A stretch of 64,000 nucleotides of DNA from Combretum micranthum. Lineage: Eukaryota > Streptophyta > Magnoliopsida > Myrtales > Combretaceae. The stretch covers positions 60,849 to 124,848 of the forward strand of contig JAMXBD010003353.1 in the NCBI GenBank assembly GCA_024138025.1, read 5' to 3'. The notes beneath the pieces are model-generated. The model saw only the letters and a list, made by a program, of their open reading frames with translations. It did not search any database and had not been told where the DNA came from. How positions within the stretch are numbered: the stretch's first letter is position 1; every line of letters begins with the position of its first letter. Of the stretch, positions 56,461 through 64,000 are shown one piece after another. Made by a program: the position numbers and the translations under genes.

Positions 56461-57934
56461 CTTCTTTATGAACAGTACTAGGAAACAGATCATGCCTGTG
56501 ATAGGGATTATGATCATTGTCACCTTAACGAAGTTTTTAATCTCCATCATTTGTCTCATAACAATCGTTTTGGGGCCATAATGCTCGATACGGAACTCGT
56601 CACGTTAATAATTGATACGCTTCTCGCACGCTACAGACAAACACAAAAGTATGATCTTTCTCTCTAAACTTTTCCTTTGTCTTTTAATATCATGGTGGCC
56701 CCGCTCTTCATAGTGTATTTGCTGTTGCCATGTACGTTAGTGAAAGGGGAAAGGAACGAAACCTTTGCCTTAATATCCACGGCACGAGCATTAACAGATG
56801 GCAAGTCGCTTTCTTTCTCATTTCCTCGAATTGAACTTCAACTAAATAAAAATCGTGTTACTGCCATAACAATGTTCTATGGTCTGATCATGACGTCCTT
56901 TGCTTGGGTTAACAAAATGTCAATTCGAATAATTTATGCAACTTTGACCTTTTCAATCCAAAAACACTTCGAAGTCTTTTTCTTCCATTGCATTTGGACC
57001 ACTATGTTGGATATTTGAAATGAAAAATTAAAAGTGGATAAAGTTAATGAAAAAAATCATTGAATTTTCTTTAATTAGAAGGCCCAATTGATTGTTTTAG
57101 GATAAATATTTTCTACAAATAATTTCTTTTTTTTCGTATTTATTAAATTAAAAAAAAGGCTTTTTAAGTTTATAAGGGAAAATAATTTTGCAATAAATAG
57201 AACTTACTAATCTTTTTTTAACTCTTTTTGAAATGGAAAACCAATCAGTTTTTATAAGTTTTTTAATTTTAGTGTTACAATATTTACTTGATTTTTATCA
57301 TAATTAATCAGCAAATTATCTTTCAAACATAAAAATAATTTAACCAATAAAAGAAAAAAAAACTTATTAAAAATTATAAATATTAAGTGAGAGTTTATAA
57401 ATTAACATTACAATATAATTTTTATTCCATACTTTTACTTTTAAATAAAATACTTTACATAACGTACTTATTTGTAGTAACTTGCTAATAAATTGTTTAC
57501 ATATGATAACAAGTTGTATAACATTAATGGGTTAAACACCGGAAAAAAATTTTCACATGCACTTGTAAAACAACCAAATACATATTAACATACAGTTTTC
57601 TTGAAAACATTCCTAGATGAAATATTTTTCCAATAACAAAATATATTCTTTGAAACAAATTACAGGATAAGGAAACAATAATAAAAAGAAAGATTTCATT
57701 CTAATCTTCTGTATTTACACACTTAATCCAAATAAGTTTTCATTCTTTTCCTTCTCACTATTTTCCTTAATCCTTAAGTTCCAGTTCATATCTACTCCTT
57801 TTAAAATTACAAAAGCACGGATAAAGATAGGTATTGCATTATGGATTTATATCCTCTATTTTGGACCCTTATCTTTTTATATTCCTATTCACCCTCAAAG
57901 GAAGAGCATCCAAGAAAAGAAACACCAGATAACA
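56461..57934. other. intergenic sequence and promoter region of the P450
   Basis: After the truncated LTR the sequence is AT-rich, with many A- and T-runs (57110-57420). No TATA box can be chosen with confidence; TTTTTATATTCC near 57867 lies about 70 bp before the P450 ATG and is a candidate. A small ORF at 56692-57018 is listed separately. Confidence 0.4.
56692..57018 (+). CDS. small hypothetical ORF with signal-peptide-like start
   Basis: 108 codons from the ATG at 56692. It starts MVAPLFIVYLLLPCTLVKG, a hydrophobic N-terminus like a signal peptide, followed by RNETFALISTARALTDGKSL. The last part has a loose resemblance to the N-terminal start of S-domain receptor kinases (…xSLTDGxTLVS…), but the rest does not follow that family and becomes low-complexity. 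It may be a decayed 5' scrap of such a gene or simply a chance ORF. There is no evidence of expression. Confidence 0.2.
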   Translation: MVAPLFIVYLLLPCTLVKGERNETFALISTARALTDGKSLSFSFPRIELQLNKNRVTAITMFYGLIMTSFAWVNKMSIRIIYATLTFSIQKHFEVFFFHCIWTTMLDI

Positions 57935-59488
57935 ATGGAGGTTTGGTTCATAATTCTAGTAACTCTCTCTCTCTTAGCACTCATCAAAGCCATACTTGAC
58001 AACCTTGGTCCTAAACCTGACAGAAAGCTCCTTCCACCTGGTCCTTTGTATATACCAATTATTGGCAATCTCTTCTGGCTTCGAAATCCCTTAACTGATC
58101 TCGAACCATATCTCAAAACCCTCGTATCCAAACATGGCCCTGTGGTCACTCTATACTTCGGTTCCCATCCCGCTGTCTTCGTTTCCTCACGTGCCCTCAC
58201 CCACCAAGCACTCATCCAAAATGGTGCTGCTTTCGCCGACCGCCCACCCGCACTCGCTGCTGATAAAGTCCTGAACGCCAACCAGCACGACATCGATTCC
58301 TCGTTTTACAACCCCACGTGGCGCGTCCTCCGCCGCAATCTGACGTCAGAGATGCTCCACCCGCTGCGCGTGAGAAGCTACTCGCAAGCACGAAAGTGGG
58401 TGCTGGATATTTTGTTGAAGCAGCTCAAGCTCAAGTCGCAGGAGGATGGGGTTGTGGTGCGCGTCATGGATCATTTCCAATACGCGATGTTTTGTTTGTT
58501 GGTGTATATGTGTTTTGGTGATGGTGTCAACGATAAGCAGATTAAGGAAGTCGAAGAAGTTGAGAGGATGGTTCTTTTAGGATTCAGGAGATTTAATATG
58601 TTGAATGTCTGGCCCAGAGCGAGCAAGATTCTGTTTAGGAATAAATGGAAAGAGTTGTATGAATTACGTAAGCATCAAAAAGACGTGCTTTTGCCTCTAA
58701 TCAGAGCTCGTGAAGATGGGAAAGAAGGAATTTTGAGTTTAAACAAGGAAGATGGGACAAGCAGTGGTCGGATTGTGTGTTATGTGGATACCCTTTTGGA
58801 ATTGGAGCTGCCTGATGAGAAAAGGAAGCTAAATGAAGAAGAGATCGTGAGCTTATGCTCGGAGTTTCTCAATGCTGGTACTGATACTACCTCAACTGCT
58901 CTTGAATGGATAATGGCCAATTTGGTCAAATATCCGGTTATTCAAGAACGTGTCTTTAGTGATATTCGTGGGGTTTTGAGCCGAACCAAGGAGGAAGTGG
59001 TGGAGGAAGAGGATTTGCAGAAGATGCCTTACTTGAAAGCTGTGGTTCTGGAAGGTTTAAGACGACACCCGCCTGGGCATTTCGTATTACCTCATGCTGT
59101 TAAAGAAGATGTTGTTTTGAATGGTTATGTGATACCCAAAAAGGGGTCGGTGAATTTCATGGTGGCGGAAATGGCCAAGGACCCTCAAGTGTGGGAAGAT
59201 CCATTGGAGTTTAAGCCTGAGAGGTTTATGAGTAAGGATAGCGTTGAAAGTGGAGGAATTGAATTTGACATAACAGGGAGTAGAGAGATTAAGATGATGC
59301 CATTTGGGGTTGGAAGGAGGATGTGTCCTGGTTATCAACTCGCTCTGCTTCATTTGGAGTACTTTGTGGCTAATTTGGTTTGGAACTTTGAGTGGAAACC
59401 TGTGAATGAGAGAAGCGGTGGATTTGGAGGAGAAACCCGAGTTTACTGTAGTAATGAAGAATCCTCTGCAGGCACAAATCTCTCCTAG
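57935..59488 (+). CDS. cytochrome P450, CYP89A-like, with shifted C-terminus
   Basis: 517-codon, intronless, ER-anchored haem mono-oxygenase. The ATG is in a good context (AACAATGG). Features: N-terminal membrane helix (about 2-20), proline hinge LLPPGPLYIPIIGN, I-helix AGTDTTS (314-320) with the oxygen-activating Asp-Thr pair, ExxR (E373-R376, EGLRRHPP), PERF (428-431), haem loop FGVGRRMCPG with Cys464. The sequence follows CYP89A closely (ALIQNGAAFADRP, RRNLTSEMLHP, MPYLKAVVLEGLRRHPPGHF). After about residue 493 the frame departs from the family: the next frame from 59415 reads AVDLEEKPEFTVVMKNPLQA, the usual CYP89 end, with a stop at 59496-59498. So a 1-base shift near 59408-59415 replaces the last ~24 residues. 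The substrate is unknown; CYP89A9 of Arabidopsis acts on chlorophyll breakdown products. Confidence 0.9.
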   Translation: MEVWFIILVTLSLLALIKAILDNLGPKPDRKLLPPGPLYIPIIGNLFWLRNPLTDLEPYLKTLVSKHGPVVTLYFGSHPAVFVSSRALTHQALIQNGAAFADRPPALAADKVLNANQHDIDSSFYNPTWRVLRRNLTSEMLHPLRVRSYSQARKWVLDILLKQLKLKSQEDGVVVRVMDHFQYAMFCLLVYMCFGDGVNDKQIKEVEEVERMVLLGFRRFNMLNVWPRASKILFRNKWKELYELRKHQKDVLLPLIRAREDGKEGILSLNKEDGTSSGRIVCYVDTLLELELPDEKRKLNEEEIVSLCSEFLNAGTDTTSTALEWIMANLVKYPVIQERVFSDIRGVLSRTKEEVVEEEDLQKMPYLKAVVLEGLRRHPPGHFVLPHAVKEDVVLNGYVIPKKGSVNFMVAEMAKDPQVWEDPLEFKPERFMSKDSVESGGIEFDITGSREIKMMPFGVGRRMCPGYQLALLHLEYFVANLVWNFEWKPVNERSGGFGGETRVYCSNEESSAGTNLS

Positions 59489-59498
59489 GTTTAAATAA

Positions 59499-60285
59499 TT
59501 CCTCTGTTACGTAACTTAGAAAAATGCCCGCACTGCTCTGTTTTCATGCAAGGATCCTTCTGGTTTCAATTCCCCACAATAAATAGCCACTTGCTCGGTT
59601 TCACCTACCACCTCATCCTTTCATGTTATTCTTACGTATTCAAAGCTTATACTTTGTATTGATTAATGCACAAACAGGAGATTCTTGTGTCTGTGGATGG
59701 CGGACACTATAGCATTGCCCATATATGATCAGTGTCATTTGTTTGTTAAACTTAAGGTTCAATTATATAATATCCAAATAAAGTGTCAATAGGAAAAGCC
59801 AAATTCTACTGCAAAAATTATCCGGCTACTTATAATTCAAATTCTACGGTCCAGTTTATTCGCTTGTTTTCACTAATTCTACATGTCAAAATATAGCTAA
59901 AATAAAATTATCAATAAGAGCTCCTAATTCACTTATAAACAAATTACATAATGAAATTTATATCTTTTTTGTCCCCATATGGTTTATAAATATGTAATTA
60001 ATTTTGAAAAGTTTGGTAAGTTTCTATTTGAAATCATTGACAAGTGTTTTTTTTTTTTTTTCCTTTAATGAAACGATAAAAACATAAAATATCTATTAAT
60101 ATATATTTCAAGGTAAATGCATAGTAATATATATTGTTCCTGCATCATAATTGATAGTAATAAATAATTAATAGATCATTTTCTTTTCGATAAAGTGCAA
60201 ATTTATTATAAAACCCAAAACAGCAAAGATGGAGTTCAACAAGCCAACTAATAGCTGCTAAAACTGCAGCAAATCTGCTTGGGAT
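59499..60285. other. 3' flank of the P450
   Basis: Contains the natural-frame stop just before this segment, then AT-rich sequence with a T-run at 60048-60061. An AATAAA at 59579 could serve as poly(A) signal. No other gene is seen. Confidence 0.5.
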
Positions 60286-60749
60286 TAGGAATGCAAATGG
60301 ATCAAACTAGTTCACAAACTACTAGAGTTTGACTTAATATTTACTTGAATTTGATTTGAAATCGTCGAGTCGAGCTTGAACGTGAACTTAAACTACTCAA
60401 ATAGTTTATCGAGCAGAGCTCGTGTTTTTTATATTCAACTCGATTAGCTAGTAAGCCTAATCGAGTTCTATTGTGCTCAAGTCGAGTATAAATATTAATC
60501 GAACCCAAATCAAGTTCAGATATCAATATGATTTCGATTAGAATTAAAAATATATTTTTTAATAAATCGAACCTAAACAAACTTAATTGAATCGAACGTG
60601 AGATTATACAGTATTACTTCGAGCAGAACTCGAATTTAAAATCTTAAGTTCAATTGAACTCAAACCTAATTCCACCTTTGGAATTTTGAATCGCACTCAA
60701 ATCCGAGCTTAATACTATATCATCTCAGCTCGATTCATTTGCAATACTA
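60286..60749. mobile_element. 464-bp hAT-like MITE
   Basis: The left end TAGGAATGCAAATGGATC is mirrored by the right end (reverse complement TAGTATTGCAAATGAATCGA). The tips match those of the 41091-41817 element (TAGGAATGCAAACGG), indicating the same hAT end type. The interior is full of TCGAG/CTCGA words in both orientations. The 8-bp flanks (CTTGGGAT and CATAAGAA) agree at only about half the positions, so the insertion is old or the border slightly off. Confidence 0.6.
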
Positions 60750-61249
60750 CATAAGAAGCATTAATATTTCAACACCCCCAACAAACAAAATTTGGACTAT
60801 TGGCGCTTTCATCAGACACATTAGCTGCTAAGCAAGAATAAAAAAAATTCTTAACATCAGTTGATAATTTATTCAACAAAACAAAACAAAAACTCCAGAT
60901 GACAATCTTTGAAATACATATTTGATATGCAAAATCTTCCCATGCTTACCAATTCATGCGGTACGTCATTCGCCATCCTTGTCATCCATTGCAGCTTTTT
61001 TTTTTTTTTTGTTGCATCAGCATCATAAACATGCAAGATATAATGATATTTATTTAAAGTATACTTTTCTCTATACAATTATTATTGTTTATCAGGAAAT
61101 AATATATAAACAGATATCTATACAATAACTTTAAAGTAACTTCTCTTCATTTTTTTTATTTATTTCTATTTATTTGAATATTATGTTATTATTGATTTTA
61201 CAATACACCAAAAACTCTCTTATCTATATATAATATATAATCTCCAAAA
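60750..61249. other. AT-rich intergenic sequence
   Basis: No gene seen. It has a T-run at 60996-61009 and scattered TATATA tracts. Confidence 0.4.
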
Positions 61250-62520
61250 ATTTCCTCCAAGTCATAGTATTTTGTTGTAACTTCTAACTAATAGCACCTA
61301 TTGGAAAAAAAAAAAAAAAAACTAATAATTTCTCTCTCATCTTTTCGATTTAGTGCTTTTCCATAGTAATAAGCTTTCATCCTCATCCTATCATTTTGTT
61401 TAACTTCTATATCATATATATATATATATATATATAAGGTTTACTATTTCAGTTCTTCTATTTTTTTTCAAATTTGCTAATCCTATTTATAGTAAAGTGA
61501 TATATATTAAATCACAGAGGAAATTGAAAATCACTCCCCTTAAATTTTTGCATAGGTATAGATTCATCCCTAAACTTTCAAAATGAGCTTTTTGACCCCT
61601 TAAATTTCTAAAAATTGACATAGTTAAGGACACACAAAACAGGGAGAGTTACAAACTACGCTCTTGAACTTTTATCTATGTGCGAACTTACCAAACCATA
61701 TTCATGAAAAATGCTAAAGATCCTTAACTGTGCCAATCCTCGAAAGTTTATGAGGTCAAAAAGCTTACTTTGGAAGTTGATGGGGTGATTTTGTACCTTG
61801 ATAAAAATTCAGGAAGGTAATTTGCAAATTCTTCTAAATCATATTTACTATTGCAATTTTGTTATAACTTCTAACTAATAGCACATGTAGGGGAAAAAAT
61901 TATTAATTCCTCATCTTTTCAATAAAGTGCTTTTCTATAGTAATAAGCTTTTGTCCAAGTCATATCATTTCATCTAACTTTTGGATCATACATTAAAAAA
62001 AAAGTTTACTATTTCAATTCTTCTTCTTCCTTTTTTTTTTCAAATTTGGCAATCCTATTTATTTATAGTAAAGTGATATATATTAAATCATATTTACTAT
62101 TGCAACAATGACATTTCATATCATCATATATATTTAAACTAGAAAAAGCTTGGTCTTTTTTATAAACATAAGTGTTTCATATCATAATGTTTTTTTCTTT
62201 TCAAATTTTCATATTTATAAGTAAAATAATCTTCCACTATGGCATCTATAATTTAGAGTTTTTTATATCATTAGATTATAAATTATAATCGTTCCCAACC
62301 TATCATACATTAAAAAAAATTACCATTTCGATTCTTCTTCTTCTTCTTCTTCTTTCAAATTCACTAATTCAATTCATTTATAGTAAAGTGATATATATTA
62401 AATCATATCTACTACTGCGATAATGGCATTTTATACAATAATATATATTTAAACTAAATAAAGCAAGATCTTATTTATAGACATAGGTGTTTCATATCAT
62501 AATCTTTTTTCTTTTAGACT
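61250..62520 (+). repeat. AT-rich segment present in about three diverged tandem copies
   Basis: The block GTAACTTCTAACTAATAGCA … GTGCTTTTCCATAGTAATAA, then TTTACTATTTCAGTTCTTCT and AGTAAAGTGATATATATTAA recurs: the last marker is at about 61492, 62068 and 62381. Between the second and third copies ATATATTTAAACTA and GTGTTTCATATCATAAT also repeat (about 62131/62446 and 62170/62488). The first copy is interrupted by a MITE at 61515-61834. Confidence 0.75.
61515..61834. mobile_element. 320-bp MITE with locally verifiable empty site
   Basis: Inverted arms: left GAAATTGAAAATCACTCCCC … TTAAATTTTTGCATAGGTA, right (reverse complement) GAATTTGCAAATTACCTTCC … TGAATTTTTATCAAGGTA. A 7-bp direct repeat TAAATCA flanks it (61508-61514, 61835-61841). 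Sister copies of the host repeat near 62083 and 62397 carry the uninterrupted site ATTAAATCATAT, so the insertion is well supported. There is no coding capacity. The long arms suggest a Mutator-like MITE. Confidence 0.8.
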
Positions 62521-64000
62521 TTTCAAAATATTGGAAAGAAAAACTTTGGCAGATTAATAACAATTAACAATTCTAACATGTAATGTATGAAGCTTTTTTT
62601 CGCTATTATGCCTTTTTTGATTTAAACTGATTAATCTAACCGTTAAAATAAATATAGTAAATGGAATATATAACTATTTTAGTGATTCGATCACAGTTGG
62701 GTAAGTGTGAGTCGTTGGATTGTGACAGGATCGATCTCGTCAAAATTAGCAAGATTATAGAATTTTCCTTAAGCTTTTCTAAGGTGCTATATGTTTAGTA
62801 AATTGCATTTATTATCACTGCTATATTTTAGTAGTACTCTTTTAGTTGTTGCATTTCTAAACTAATGGTTAATATTCAATTGTCACATTATTTCCAAAAA
62901 GGCACAAAAAAAAAATAAAGAAGAAAACAAAATGACAAAGGGAACAACAATAAATGTGGTCCATGATACATTGGGAAATAAGGTTTTGAATTTATTCATG
63001 CTACTAAAGTGTTTTCAAAAGTGGTACTTTGAAGTTGGAGATAAAGGCATGAGGAATGTTTGTACTATCATTTTTTTGCAAGTTGTTGTCCCATGTTTGA
63101 TTTTAGACAAAAAAAAGTACCCATATTTTTAAATTGATGTTATTTTAGTGCATCCATACTCTTAATATTGGGCCAAAAAAATGAAACATTGGCTACTAAA
63201 TTTCCATCAGTTCGAAAGTATAGATATCTTTTTATCCAAAATTAAATATTGGGCATCAAATTATCAAAAAATGATAATATAGGCACTCCCCGTGCCTTTA
63301 TAAAGTATGAATTGAGAACTATGATTTCCAAACAATGACTTTATTATTGTTGATGTTTTTAGCTTCCATAGTATGATTTTCTAAAGCATGAAATTGGATT
63401 GTTAACTTTGTTATTGTTCTATGGAAGAATTCTTTTAATGCCCTTGACATGTTAACTAAAGTGACCTTGTTCTTTAATCAGTTGATAGTTCGCTAAGATT
63501 ATTGTAAGTTATTGTTTCTCCTTTATGAGGAAAAGAAAAAAAAAAGGTCGTATATTTTTGTTGGTCTTAATGCAAAGTGGACATAGAGCAATAAATCACT
63601 TTTATGCTTGCTCTTTAGCATAAGGGAGGTCCATATATGCTCCTATTTGGTTCAAAATACTTCTAGCAAGCTATTTATTTGTCAGCATTTTAGTGATGCT
63701 TGAGGATTCAAAAGTTCTCACATATGAGCATGTTAATTGGTGAATTTGTTTGCTAAATTGATACTTAGTAAGAGAGTTTGAGTAATAGTTTTATCCTTAT
63801 TAATCTTTTCCAAATTGTAATAAAATATATATGTTCTTCCAATCTACTTTGTGTTTCATTCATATACAATATTTAATGTATATTTTTTTAAAGAAGCATT
63901 ACACTTTATTTTGCATAGCGTGTCAAACTATGTTGTCAGTGAAAAAGGCTTGTAAAGTTATATATAAGTAATATTTTTTTTACTTATGCCATTATTTTTA
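62521..64000. other. AT-rich intergenic sequence to the window end
   Basis: No gene recognised. A 66-codon ATG-started frame at 62932-63132 (MTKGTTINVVHDTLG…) shows no family motif and ends in an A-rich tract. The rest is non-coding as far as can be seen. Confidence 0.4.

Noticed and set aside
57895..58293. 132-codon minus-strand ORF over the P450 start
   Set aside because: It is antisense to a well-supported P450 coding region and has no similarity of its own.
1..64000. tRNA, rRNA or other structured RNA genes
   Set aside because: None was recognised; TGGTATCAGAGC matches are retrotransposon primer-binding sites, not tRNA genes.

Overview
The window looks like nuclear DNA of a dicot flowering plant. 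It is AT-rich and gene-poor, its genes have plant-type introns, and it is full of LTR retrotransposons and MITEs. A TIR-NBS-LRR resistance gene relic (a class found mainly in dicots), an S-domain (G-type lectin) receptor kinase and a CYP89A-type cytochrome P450 support this. The species cannot be fixed from sequence alone. The only convincing full-length coding regions are the receptor kinase (37260-39755, +) and the P450 (57935-59488, +), and the P450 has a frameshifted C-terminus.

Layout. 1-2.2 kb: intergenic, with one possible decayed exon. 2.2-14.1 kb: satellite-like arrays built on the word CCTAGGAC/GACCTAG. A ~195-bp array (2.2-4.4 kb) returns in the opposite orientation as a ~212-bp array (11.9-14.1 kb), and a second family (4.4-5.5 kb) returns inverted at 6.5-6.8 kb, so the block is roughly palindromic. 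A 72-bp array fills 7.3-11.9 kb, and a 295-bp foldback element with a 5-bp target duplication sits in the last array. 15.2-17.4 kb: Ty1/copia and Ty3/gypsy fragments. 19.1-24.2 kb: a minus-strand Ty1/copia relic split by a 1,786-bp LTR-like insertion with a perfect TCGAC target duplication.

25.7-33.9 kb: a TNL pseudogene in pieces (TIR exon, NB-ARC exon, LRR exons). Its long intron holds a MITE and a degenerate gypsy element with both LTRs. A second gypsy element is inserted in its last LRR exon and cuts off the gene. 37.3-39.8 kb: receptor kinase, followed by a minus-strand relic of a related kinase tail. 41.1-41.8 kb: hAT-type element with an 8-bp duplication.

43.35-53.24 kb: a 9.9-kb minus-strand element with LTRs of about 3.7 kb, PBS and PPT but no recognisable gag-pol in its 2.5-kb interior, like the LARD class and with Del/Tekay-like ends. 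It abuts an older related element (53.2-56.5 kb) whose LTR contains a foreign gag fragment. 57.9-59.5 kb: CYP89A-like P450. 60.3-62.5 kb: MITEs and an AT-rich triplicated segment.

The genes do not form a pathway. The main story is layered transposon insertion and the decay of an immune-receptor locus beside two surviving genes. No new enzymatic system was found. The best candidates for something unusual are the inverted satellite block, the long-LTR non-autonomous element and the frameshifted P450.
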